The translations under genes were made by a program, and so were the position numbers. Below, piece after piece: positions 27,810 through 36,197 of a DNA stretch of 64,000 nucleotides. Position 1 is the first letter of the stretch. Each line of letters starts with the position of its first letter. The notes beneath the pieces are model-generated. The model was not told the origin of the DNA. It ran no database searches and was given only the letters and a program-made list of their open reading frames with translations. The DNA comes from Pseudoclavibacter sp. RFBB5 (GTDB taxonomy: Bacteria; Actinomycetota; Actinomycetes; Actinomycetales; Microbacteriaceae), in NCBI RefSeq assembly GCF_002931555.1, contig NZ_PSTZ01000006.1, positions 124,001-188,000 on the forward strand, given 5' to 3'.

Positions 27810-30800
27810 GACACCTTCGACTGGTAGGCGCGGAGCTTGAGCGCGCGCCAGGGGCCGATGGGGTTGCCGCTCCAGCGGCTGCCGACGGGCACCGACTCGC
27901 CTCGCATGACAAGGGAGGCTGGTCCCACGGTGGCGTGGGCGCCGATCGTGGCGGCGGGCAGGATCACGCTGTGCGGTCCGAGTGTTGCGCCTGCTTCGAG
28001 GGTGACGGTGTCCATGCTCATTATTCGATCATGGAACAGGTGAGTCTGGACGACGCATCCCCGGTTGACGGTGGCTCCGTCGCCGAGAGTGACCAGATCT
28101 GCCTCCGGGAGCCAGTAGGAGTCGCACCAGACGCCCTTGCCGATCTTCGCGCCCAGCGAGCGCAGCCAGAGCGCGAGGGCGGGCGTTCCGGCGGCCCCGC
28201 GCGCGAACCAGGGGGCTGCGACCATCTCGACGAAGGTGTCTGCGACCTCGGTGCGCCACACGAAGCTCGACCAGAGGGGCTGCTCGGAGACGCGGATGCG
28301 CCCGACGATGACCCACTTGGCGACCGTCGAGATGAGGGCGGATGCGGCTGCCGCGGCGAGCAGGACGAAGCCGGACAGGACGATGGTCCAGGCGACGCCG
28401 ACCGCGGTCTCGATGGCGGCGAGGGCGAGGAGCACGCCGAGGCCGAGTCCGCAGGTGACGATGACGGGAACGATGCGGCACAGCTCCCAGAGCGCGCGGG
28501 CGATGCGCAGCGCCCGCGGCGGGTTGTAGGTGCGGGACTCGTCGCCGTCGACCGTCACTCGGCGGAGGCGTACGGGGGGCGAGCCGAGCCAGGATGAGCC
28601 GGGCTTCGCCTTCGCGGGCGCGGCGGAGAGCACGGCGACGAGGCCGTCGCGGGGCACGGAGTGCCCTGCCGCTGCCATGCCGGAGTTGCCAAGGAAGGCT
28701 CGTGCGCCGATGCGGGCTCGCTCGATGCGCATCCACCCGTTGTGCAGCTCGTAGGAGGCGACCATGGTGTCGTCGGCGAGGAACGCGCCGTCATCGATCT
28801 GCGTCATCGAGGGGAGGAGCAGCACGGTCGAGGCCTCGACGTCGCGGCCGACCTTGGCGCCGAGCATCCGCAGCCAGAGCGGGGTGAAGAGGCTCGCGTA
28901 GAACGGGAAGAGCATGGTGCGGGCGGCGTCGAGTAGGCGCTCGATGCACCAGGCCTGCCAGGCGACGCGTGAGCGCACGGGGTGCGTGCCCTGTGCGAGG
29001 CCGATCGAGAGGAGACGCACGAGGGTCACGACGAGCCCCGCGAAGGTGACCCCCGCAGCGATGACTGCGGGTGCGAGCCACGCGAACGCGGCGAGGGTGG
29101 CGTCGCCCAGTGACGCTGCACCGCGCATCCCGACCGCGACGACAACCCCGCCGACCGCGAACGAGAACAGCGGCAGCAGCGCGAGTGCCGCTGACGCGAC
29201 GGCGTAGACGAAGGCCCACCCGAACGGCTGCGGTGGGCGTTCGGCGGGCCAGTCGTTCGCGCGCACCTTGCCGACCCGGACGGCGGGGGATCCGGCCCAG
29301 CTCTTGCCGGAGCGAACCCGGCCGAAGACCGCGGAACCGGGCGCGACCTCGGCCCCCTGGCCGATCTTGGTGCCGGGGGCGAGGGTGCTTCGGGCGCCGA
29401 CCGTCGCGCCGGCGCCGATGCGGATGCCGCCGATGCGCACGAGCTCGCCGTCGATCCAGTAGCCGGTCAGGTCGACCTCCGGCTCGATGGCCGCGCCGTC
29501 GCCCAGCTGCAGCATGCCCGTGACCGGCGGCAGCGAGTGCAGGTCGACGTTGTTGCCGACCTTCGCGCCGAGTGCCCGTGCGTAGTAGACGACCCAGGGC
29601 GCACCGGCGAGCCCGACGGCGTCGATCTGCGTGGCGACCTGCTCGGCGAGCCAGAGGCGCATGTGGGTCGCCCCGCCGCGTCGGTAGTCGCCCGGCTTCA
29701 GGCGGAACAGCAGGATGCGCGCGGCTGCAACCGAGATCGCCATCTTCCCGAACGGGGTCACGAACACCACGAGCATGACGAGGATGAGCCAGAGCGGCGC
29801 ATCCGGCAGCACCTCGAACCCGGGCAGGAGCTGCAGCAGGGCGCTCGCGGTGAGCAGGTAGGTGATCCAGCGGGCCCCGGCGAGGATGTGCAGGGGGAGA
29901 CCTGCGACGATCTGCAGGATGCGCGCCGACAGCGGAGTCGGCCCTGGTGTGCTGAAGGTCGTGGGCAGCTCGTCCTCATCGTCGAGCGCTTCGCGGATCG
30001 ACTCGGTCATGGCCCCGAGGCGGGGATGGTCGTACACATCGGCGACCGTGAACTCGGGGACGCGGGCGCGCACGCGCGTCACGAGCTGGGCGGCAGAGAG
30101 CGAGCCGCCGCCGAGGTCGAAGAAGTCGGCGTCCTCGCTGCCGACGGGCAGTCCGAGCACGGCCTGCCACTGCTCGGCGAGCCAGGCGGTGTGGGCGTCG
30201 AGGTCGCCGGAGACCTCGTCTGCACCGGGGAGCGGCCAGGGCAGTGCGTTCTTGTCGACCTTGCCGGACGTGCGGGTCGGCAGGGAGTCGACCTCGGCGA
30301 TCAGCGGCACGAGGGCCTTCGGCAGCTGCTCGCCGAGTTCGGCGCGCGCGAGCTGCCGCTCGTAGCCGGGTCCCGTCACGACGTAGCCGACGAGGATGGA
30401 GGCGCCTGCCGAGGTCTTTCGGACGGCGACGGCCGACCCGGTGACGCCGGTGACGGCCTGCAGCGCCGCCTCGACTTCGCCGAGCTCGATCCGACGGCCG
30501 CCGATCTTGACCTGGTCGTCGGCCCGCCCGAGGAACACGAGACCTTCTGCTTCGTACTTGACGAGGTCGCCTGAGCGGTAGGCGCGCTCCCAGCCGAGGC
30601 TATCCATGGGCGCGTACTTCTCGGCGTCCTTGGCCGGGTCGAGGTAGCGGGCGAGGCCGACGCCGCCGATGATGAGCTCGCCGGATTCGCCTTCTGCGAC
30701 GCGCTTGCCCTCGGCGTCGACGACGGCGAGCTCCCACCCGTCGAGCGGGAGGCCGATGCGGATGGGCGCGTTGCCGTCGAGGAGCGCTGCGCATGCGACG

Positions 30801-31744
30801 ACGGTGGCCTCGGTCGGGCCGTACGTGTTCCAGACCTCGCGGCCGTCGCCGAAGAGGCGCTGCGTGAGCTCGAGCGGGCAGGCCTCGCCGCCGAAGATGA
30901 GGAGCCTGACCTGCTCGATGGTCTCGCTCGGCCAGAGTGCGGCCAGTGTCGGGACGGTCGAGACGACTGAGATCTGGTGCCGCAGGAGCCATGGCCCGAG
31001 GTCTTCGCCGGAGCGAACCAGCGACCGAGGGGCTGGCACGAGGCACGCGCCGTAGCGCCAGGCGAGCCACATCTCCTCGCAGGAGGCGTCGAAGGCGACC
31101 GACAGGCCGGCGAGGACGCGGTCGCCTGGGCCGATTGGCTCGGCCTGCAGGAAGAGCTTCGCCTCGGCGTCGACGAAGGCGGCCGCGGAGCGGTGGGAGA
31201 CGGCGACGCCCTTCGGCACCCCCGTCGAGCCGGAGGTGAAGATGACCCAGGTGTCGTCGTCCAGGTGCGGGCCGTCGAGCTCGTCGAGGCTGCTGCTCTC
31301 GGGGTGCGGTGCTTCGGCTTCGAAGAGATCGACCGGTTCCCCTGCTGGCTGCTCGCCGTCGGCCGCGAGCACGAACTCGCCGTCGCCCTCGATGGTGCCT
31401 CGCACCTTGGCCTCGCCGAACACGAGCAGCGCTCGCTCGTCCGGGTCGTCGACGTCGACGGGCACGTAGGCGGCCCCGGCGGCGATGATGGAGAGGATCG
31501 CCACGTACAGCTCACGGGTGCCGGACACGAGTCGCACGCCAACCTTGTCGCCGCGACGGACTCCCGCATCCTGCAGCACCTTGGCCGTCTGGGCGACGTA
31601 GGCCGACAGATCCGAGTAGCTCAGGGGAGCGACGCCGTCATCGATCGCGATGGCGTCGGGATGCGCGGTCGCTGTCGCCGAGAGCACGTCGATGAGGGTG
31701 CGGGGCGCGGGGGCGGCCGAGGATCGGTCCAGAGGGGAGTGCAC
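27806..31744 (-). CDS. Pls/PosA-family membrane NRPS (homopoly-amino-acid synthetase-like)
   Basis: This 1312-residue single-module synthetase has the architecture of epsilon-poly-lysine synthetase (Pls). The adenylation domain spans residues 15-505, with TSGSTGVPKG at 170-179, NTYGPTE at 306-312, DDQVKIGGRRIELGEVE at 409-425 and catalytic Lys495. The carrier domain has FFDLGGGSLS with attachment Ser548. The C-terminal ~700 residues contain about six membrane helices alternating with hexapeptide-repeat (left-handed beta-helix) segments such as IGAGATVGARSTLAPGTKIG. In Pls this part joins amino acids through side-chain amines. A canonical condensation domain and thioesterase are absent. Selectivity residues read DAESIGTVV-K, suggesting a basic substrate. 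The start is at 31744. It forms an operon with the M1 peptidase. Confidence 0.9.
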   Translation of the reverse strand: MHSPLDRSSAAPAPRTLIDVLSATATAHPDAIAIDDGVAPLSYSDLSAYVAQTAKVLQDAGVRRGDKVGVRLVSGTRELYVAILSIIAAGAAYVPVDVDDPDERALLVFGEAKVRGTIEGDGEFVLAADGEQPAGEPVDLFEAEAPHPESSSLDELDGPHLDDDTWVIFTSGSTGVPKGVAVSHRSAAAFVDAEAKLFLQAEPIGPGDRVLAGLSVAFDASCEEMWLAWRYGACLVPAPRSLVRSGEDLGPWLLRHQISVVSTVPTLAALWPSETIEQVRLLIFGGEACPLELTQRLFGDGREVWNTYGPTEATVVACAALLDGNAPIRIGLPLDGWELAVVDAEGKRVAEGESGELIIGGVGLARYLDPAKDAEKYAPMDSLGWERAYRSGDLVKYEAEGLVFLGRADDQVKIGGRRIELGEVEAALQAVTGVTGSAVAVRKTSAGASILVGYVVTGPGYERQLARAELGEQLPKALVPLIAEVDSLPTRTSGKVDKNALPWPLPGADEVSGDLDAHTAWLAEQWQAVLGLPVGSEDADFFDLGGGSLSAAQLVTRVRARVPEFTVADVYDHPRLGAMTESIREALDDEDELPTTFSTPGPTPLSARILQIVAGLPLHILAGARWITYLLTASALLQLLPGFEVLPDAPLWLILVMLVVFVTPFGKMAISVAAARILLFRLKPGDYRRGGATHMRLWLAEQVATQIDAVGLAGAPWVVYYARALGAKVGNNVDLHSLPPVTGMLQLGDGAAIEPEVDLTGYWIDGELVRIGGIRIGAGATVGARSTLAPGTKIGQGAEVAPGSAVFGRVRSGKSWAGSPAVRVGKVRANDWPAERPPQPFGWAFVYAVASAALALLPLFSFAVGGVVVAVGMRGAASLGDATLAAFAWLAPAVIAAGVTFAGLVVTLVRLLSIGLAQGTHPVRSRVAWQAWCIERLLDAARTMLFPFYASLFTPLWLRMLGAKVGRDVEASTVLLLPSMTQIDDGAFLADDTMVASYELHNGWMRIERARIGARAFLGNSGMAAAGHSVPRDGLVAVLSAAPAKAKPGSSWLGSPPVRLRRVTVDGDESRTYNPPRALRIARALWELCRIVPVIVTCGLGLGVLLALAAIETAVGVAWTIVLSGFVLLAAAAASALISTVAKWVIVGRIRVSEQPLWSSFVWRTEVADTFVEMVAAPWFARGAAGTPALALWLRSLGAKIGKGVWCDSYWLPEADLVTLGDGATVNRGCVVQTHLFHDRIMSMDTVTLEAGATLGPHSVILPAATIGAHATVGPASLVMRGESVPVGSRWSGNPIGPWRALKLRAYQSKVS

Positions 31745-31815
31745 GGAGCCACGCTACCGGTGAAAGGTAACGCAGCGGTTGCCGAGCCTCTGCGGCTGAC
31801 TTCGGAGCGGATGGC

Positions 31816-32691
31816 CTAAGTCGGGTACTCAACGAAGGACAGCTCAATGCGGTGCATGAGTTCCCCGTCGAGTCTCAGCTCGATTCCTACCGGCCCCGGT
31901 TCGAAGACGAGGAGCGGCACCGGCCAGATCATCGCGGCGGGCCTAACTCCGCTGGGGATGTAGGCAGATGGCATGGTTTTTGCGAACATGAGCTCGGCGC
32001 TGAATTCTGGAGAAGCTAGAGCTTCGAGCTTTCCCTCTTTATAGGCCGTCCGTGCGAGGGTTTCGCTCTCAGAGTCTGCGATGAGCGCGACCCGAGCTCG
32101 CGATGCATGTTCGATGTCCATCGTGATCACGGCCTGTCGACCGCCATCGGCTCCGAGCCCGAACAATCGAGTCAGGATCGTGGGCGCAAAGAAATGAGGG
32201 CGAGTCTCCATCTCCATGCTCGATCCCATGACCTTCGTGGCCGTGTAGGTCCCGGTCTCGTTCACAAGCACTGACTCTGCTACCAGCGAGTAGTCGTGAC
32301 GATCGCTCGCTCGAAGGCGATGCTCGTAGAGCCACTCTGTTGCCTTGTCTTCCCTGAAATCGAGGGACTCGACAACGGCGTTGACGATGGCCTCACCTGC
32401 GATGGCTGGTATGGAACGTAGATGTTGTCCGTTTGCGCGGAGAAATGTGTCGGTCGCGATCCACGCGGTGCGCTTGTTCCCGTTTGAGAAGCCCTGTGTG
32501 GTAGCCAACGCGTGCAATAGTGCCCCCGCCTTGGCCCAGATCGTAGGATAAAGATCCTTGCCCTCAAATGAAGCGCGGGGTCTGCCAGCGGCGCTGGCGA
32601 TGTCGTCGCGGTTACGAACACCAGATTGCTCCGCGGCCACAATCTCGTTGATTCTGATCAGCGCATCAACGGAGAGGTAAGTGATCGTCAT
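31816..32691 (-). CDS. Doc/Fic-like toxin with a C-terminal extension
   Basis: Residues 1-130 of this 291-residue protein match the Doc (death-on-curing) branch of the Fic fold. They open TITYLSVDALIRINEIV and have RPRASFEGKDLYPTIWAKAGALL (split) and the Fic loop QGFSNGNKRT at 66-75. Canonical Doc has His at the first position of that loop, here Gln66, while the phosphate-binding GNKR is intact. Residues 150-291 form a beta-rich domain of unknown role (DGGRQAVITMDIEHASRAR, FEPGPVGIELRLDGE), loosely similar to DUF6941-type proteins. The start overlaps the stop of a 55-residue partner gene (ATGA). GC content is visibly lower than the neighbours (about 52% at 31981-32040), suggesting transfer. 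Confidence 0.8.
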   Translation of the reverse strand: MTITYLSVDALIRINEIVAAEQSGVRNRDDIASAAGRPRASFEGKDLYPTIWAKAGALLHALATTQGFSNGNKRTAWIATDTFLRANGQHLRSIPAIAGEAIVNAVVESLDFREDKATEWLYEHRLRASDRHDYSLVAESVLVNETGTYTATKVMGSSMEMETRPHFFAPTILTRLFGLGADGGRQAVITMDIEHASRARVALIADSESETLARTAYKEGKLEALASPEFSAELMFAKTMPSAYIPSGVRPAAMIWPVPLLVFEPGPVGIELRLDGELMHRIELSFVEYPT

Positions 32692-32855
32692 CGCTCGGCG
32701 AGGCGACGGAGCAGTTCGCAGTGGTCATCCATCACACCGCGAACGAGATCCTCGATAGCAGTTTCGTCGAGAAAGATCGTGCCATCGTGCTCGTATCGCG
32801 GCGCCGTCGCGAACGTCATGGGCTCGCGAGCTCTTGAGTCGATCGGGCTTGACAT
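32688..32855 (-). CDS. small putative antitoxin
   Basis: This 55-residue acidic protein (starts MSSPIDSRARE, ends LLRRLAER) lies immediately upstream of the Doc-like gene and overlaps it by four bases, the arrangement of antitoxin-toxin pairs. The middle, RYEHDGTIFLDETAIEDLVRG, followed by a charged helix, resembles short antitoxins that cap a Doc toxin, but I recognise no named family. A second ATG at 32819 would give a 43-residue form. Sequence composition is like the toxin gene and unlike the flanking DNA. Confidence 0.6.
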   Translation of the reverse strand: MSSPIDSRAREPMTFATAPRYEHDGTIFLDETAIEDLVRGVMDDHCELLRRLAER

Positions 32856-33033
32856 GGCGTCACTCTACTCGACGGCTCTCATCGACTCATGGGGCTGTGG
32901 AAGACCCGGGCAGTGGGATCAACGGTCGTCGCGCGAGATTGGTGAGACAAGGTTGGCCCCGGGTTGCGCGCCAGCGCGGACTACTGAGCTCATCGGATCC
33001 GGCCGCGCCGTTGTCGAACCTGAAAATCTCCCG

Positions 33034-33072
33034 TAAGGTAACCCTTGTCTTACTTAGCGTCACCTAACCTGC
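33034..33072 (+). promoter_or_regulatory. two tandem DtxR/IdeR-like iron boxes in a 316-bp gene-free stretch
   Basis: The stretch 32856-33171 has no gene. Within it, 33034-33052 matches the 19-bp iron box TTAGGTTAGGCTAACCTAA at 11 positions and 33054-33072 at 12 positions, including an intact CTAACCT half. They lie 100-138 bp upstream of the htaA-like start, where an iron-dependent repressor would block transcription of the haem locus when iron is plentiful. Counted by eye. Confidence 0.55.
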
Positions 33073-33171
33073 TCCACCGGGTGGCGTCCCCACCGTGAGG
33101 CTTTCGGACACGGCACTCGCCGCGCATCTGCGCGCGTGTCGGGGAGCCGTGGCTTCTACTCAGGAGAACTC

Positions 33172-34566
33172 ATGACAGCAGTGCAAGATCGGACGGCTCG
33201 TCGGTCGTCTGTGCTGGCCCGCAGCGGCGCAACACTCGCCGCCGCCGGCCTCATCGCGGCGGGCCTCGGCCTCGGCGCGGCACCGGCCTCGGCAGCCGAA
33301 TCAACCGTCGAGAACGTCTCGTTCTCATGGCAGGTCAACACGGAGTCCGGCGCAGGCGCGTACTTCGGAGGCTGCAACTACCTCGTCGCGGGGCAGGTCG
33401 GCAACGCCGGTTCCTCTCACGTCTGGGCGGAGTCGGAAGGGTTCTACAAGACCGCCGATGGCAACGTCACCGTCACCAGGCCCAACGCGGCTGGCGAGCA
33501 GACTCAGCCGACCTGGGCCACGAAGTGCCAGACCCCGGCAGGCGGCAACGTGTCGGCTCCGGCGGGCACGTCCTCCGCGAACCAGGTCAACTTCGCCGGC
33601 GGAACGGGCACGGTCGACCCGGACACGGAGACCGGCACCATCGGCTGGGACGGGTCGTTCACGTTCGTCTTCTACGGCGGCATGACGTACTGGTCCGTCT
33701 CCGACATCCAGCTCGAGGTCGTCAACGGCGAGGGCACGCTGACCGGCACAGCTTCCGGCTACGGCGCGTCCATGGATGACGCCACGATCTGGGAGCCGCT
33801 GCCCTCGCGCACCATCGACCTCGCGACGTTCAGCGGCGTCGACCTGACGGCCACCGGTGCCGTCGTCGACGTCGACTACGCCGGCGTCGAGGTCGACACG
33901 ACCGGGACGCCCCAGTCGCGTACCGGAGCCAACTGGGGTTCGTTCCCGCAGTCGTTCGTCGAGTACAACGAGCTGACCGGCCAGTCCTCCTACTGGTACT
34001 CGTCCGGCGGCGCGGCTGACGCGCGCAAGACGGCGAAGCCCTTCTCGGTGGCCTACACGCTGCCCGAGGTCGAGGTTCCCGGCCCGCCAGAGGGCAACGT
34101 CGACGTCGTCATCCCCGAAGCGGAGATCGTGCCCCCTGTCGACCCAGAGACCGGGTCCTTCTCGTGGGCGTGGGCCGACGCCAACGGCGCCGACCTCGGC
34201 ACCGCCGTCCAGACGGGTGACAACTTCGTCGCCACGGGTTCGATCAGCAACGTCGCCGTCACCGACACCCGCGCGGGCGGCACCGCCGCGTACGGCTGGA
34301 CGGTCTCCGGACAGTCCACCGACTTCAGCAACGGCACGGACTCGTTCGGCGCCGAGGCCCTCGGCTGGTCGCCGAAGGTCCTCACGGGCAACCCGGACAA
34401 CGTCACCGCCGGCACGGCCGCGACGGGTCTCGGCTCGGCGCAGAAGCTCGCCCAGTCGAACGCTGCCGCAAGCGCAACGCTGGGTGCTGACCTCACCCTG
34501 TCGGTTCCCACCACCACGAAGCAGGGCGCGTACTCCGCGACCCTCACCATCTCGGCGATCTCCTAG
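33172..34566 (+). CDS. secreted HtaA-like haem-binding protein with C-terminal WxL-like domain
   Basis: This 464-residue exported protein has a signal peptide at residues 1-42 (cleavage near ASAAE). Residues 45-310 form one HtaA-like haem-binding domain: FSWQVNTESGAGAYFGGCNY, FVFYGGMTYWSVSDIQLEV, and FVEYNELTGQSSYWYSSGG at its end. Cys68 and Cys119 are positioned for a disulfide. A Pro-rich linker (315-340) leads to a beta-sandwich domain (340-464; VTDTRAGG, GWTVSG, ending YSATLTISAIS) that recalls WxL-type cell-wall-associated domains, though the WxL tryptophans are not clearly conserved. There is no membrane anchor, so it is released or bound non-covalently. The ATG has CAGGAG upstream, and a hairpin after the stop may raise its level over downstream genes. 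Confidence 0.82.
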   Translation: MTAVQDRTARRSSVLARSGATLAAAGLIAAGLGLGAAPASAAESTVENVSFSWQVNTESGAGAYFGGCNYLVAGQVGNAGSSHVWAESEGFYKTADGNVTVTRPNAAGEQTQPTWATKCQTPAGGNVSAPAGTSSANQVNFAGGTGTVDPDTETGTIGWDGSFTFVFYGGMTYWSVSDIQLEVVNGEGTLTGTASGYGASMDDATIWEPLPSRTIDLATFSGVDLTATGAVVDVDYAGVEVDTTGTPQSRTGANWGSFPQSFVEYNELTGQSSYWYSSGGAADARKTAKPFSVAYTLPEVEVPGPPEGNVDVVIPEAEIVPPVDPETGSFSWAWADANGADLGTAVQTGDNFVATGSISNVAVTDTRAGGTAAYGWTVSGQSTDFSNGTDSFGAEALGWSPKVLTGNPDNVTAGTAATGLGSAQKLAQSNAAASATLGADLTLSVPTTTKQGAYSATLTISAIS

Positions 34567-34574
34567 GCGCTGAG

Positions 34575-34609
34575 GAGTGCGCGGGAGCCCACCGGGCTTC
34601 CGCGCACTC
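34575..34609 (+). terminator. hairpin after the first htaA-like gene
   Basis: GAGTGCGCGG (34575-34584) pairs perfectly with CCGCGCACTC (34600-34609), extended by AGCCC/GGGCT inside. It begins eight bases after the stop codon and probably acts as a partial terminator between a highly expressed secreted protein and the rest of the locus. Confidence 0.75.
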
Positions 34610-34706
34610 GCACCTCGCTGCCCGCGCATCCGCTCGGGCAGCACCTCGCCCCTCCACCTCTCGCTCCGACGCGGCCCCACCGCGAGGGCCCCACGTTAGG
34701 GACCAC

Positions 34707-36137
34707 ATGGCTCTCCCCATCCGTCTCCGCATCCGCGCCACAGCCTCCGTCGTGCTCGCGGCCTCGCTGCTGGCGCTGCTGTCGTCGCTCGCCCCGACGG
34801 CCGCGCACGCCGACACGACGCAGCCGCCCGCCTGGAGCATCGACACGGTCGACGGCGATCGCGGATCGGGCCGCGCGAACTTCTCCTACGAGGTCGACCC
34901 CGGCGACGTCATCACCGACTCCATCAGCGTCACCAACACCGGTCCGGGTGCGCTGAACCTGACGATCTACGCCGCGGACGCGTTCACGACGGCGACCGGT
35001 GCGGTGGACATCCTCGAGAGCGGCGAAGCCTCGGTGGATGCGGGACTCTGGGTCGCGCCGGGCGCCGGCTCGATCTCGCTCGAGCCGGGCGCGAGCACTG
35101 ATGTCCCCTTCACGCTCACCGTGCCGGCCGACGCGACCCCCGGTGATCACTCCGCGGCGATCGTCGCGTCGCTGCTCCCCGCCGACTCGGACGACCAGGT
35201 GAAGGTCGAGCGTCGACTCGGACTCCGCATCGACATGCGGGTCAGCGGTGCGCTCGCGCCCACCGCCGAGATTCGGAGCCTCGACACGGACTGGTCGGCG
35301 GCGGGCATCAACCCCTTCGGCGGAGGCACCACCACCGTCAGCTATGAGCTCGTGAACACCGGCAACGTGCGGCTCGCTTCGATGGAAGACCTGCGCCTCA
35401 GCGGCATCGGCGGCTCATCGCCGGTTGTGCTCACCGGTGCGGACGTGCCAGAACTGCTGCCGGGATCGTCGGTCACCGTCACGCGCGCACTGAGCACCGG
35501 GGCCGTGGGCCCGCTCAGTGGAACGCTCACGCTCTACCTGCAGCCGATGGATGCGTTCACCGACGTGCCGGTGGCCGTCACCGCCGAGCTGTCGGCCTTC
35601 GCGCTGCCCTGGTCGCTCGTCGTGCTCGTCGTCATCCTGCTCCTCGCCGTCGCGGCCGTCATGTTCTGGATCTGGCGGCGCCGACGCCTCGACCTCCTGA
35701 TGGTGGGCTACGGCGACGACGCAGGACTCGGGGCCGAGAAGCTCGCGCCCCCGCGCGTGGCAGGCGCCGCAGGCGCTGCACTCGCGCTGCTCGCCGGCGT
35801 CGTGCTTGCGCTCGGCGTCGGCCTCTCGGGGCCGACGCCCGCGGTTGCCGAGCCCGCTCCGACCTCGCCGTCCGGAGTCGTCGAGGTGACCATTCCAGCG
35901 CCGACTGCCGTGGCGACGTCCACGGCTGCCCCGGGCACGTCGCAGACCGCGGCCCCGGCTCCGAGCACCGGATCCGGCGGCGGCTCCAACGCGGGCAACG
36001 GCTCCGGCACCGCTGGCGGCGGAACCGGGCTCATCTCCACCGGCAACGAGCCGCTCGCCCTCGCGCTCGGGGTCGGCGCGCTGGCACTCATCGGCGGCAT
36101 CGTGCTGCTGCTTCGCCGCCGGGGACGCACCGGCTGA
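34707..36137 (+). CDS. DUF916/WxL-like membrane surface protein with sortase-like tail
   Basis: This 476-residue exported protein has a signal peptide at 1-35 (AHA cleavage). Residues 42-180 and 185-298 are two Ig-like domains of the DUF916 type (FSYEVDPGDVITDSISVTNT, PADATPGDHSAAIVASLL), as in proteins that accompany WxL cell-wall proteins in Firmicutes. A membrane helix (303-323) is followed by a basic patch. Residues 350-476 then look like a separate small exported protein fused on: hydrophobic helix 354-374 ending AVAE, a Pro/Thr/Ser/Gly linker, LISTG at 442-446, a hydrophobic helix at 450-469 and a RRRGR tail. LISTG resembles an LPXTG sortase site with Ile for Pro. It probably presents or tethers the HtaA-like protein encoded upstream. 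Confidence 0.72.
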   Translation: MALPIRLRIRATASVVLAASLLALLSSLAPTAAHADTTQPPAWSIDTVDGDRGSGRANFSYEVDPGDVITDSISVTNTGPGALNLTIYAADAFTTATGAVDILESGEASVDAGLWVAPGAGSISLEPGASTDVPFTLTVPADATPGDHSAAIVASLLPADSDDQVKVERRLGLRIDMRVSGALAPTAEIRSLDTDWSAAGINPFGGGTTTVSYELVNTGNVRLASMEDLRLSGIGGSSPVVLTGADVPELLPGSSVTVTRALSTGAVGPLSGTLTLYLQPMDAFTDVPVAVTAELSAFALPWSLVVLVVILLLAVAAVMFWIWRRRRLDLLMVGYGDDAGLGAEKLAPPRVAGAAGAALALLAGVVLALGVGLSGPTPAVAEPAPTSPSGVVEVTIPAPTAVATSTAAPGTSQTAAPAPSTGSGGGSNAGNGSGTAGGGTGLISTGNEPLALALGVGALALIGGIVLLLRRRGRTG

Positions 36138-36197
36138 TCCGACCCCCCGCGACCCCCCCCCGCATCCGCGAGCAGACCAGACACAAACGAGGAACCC

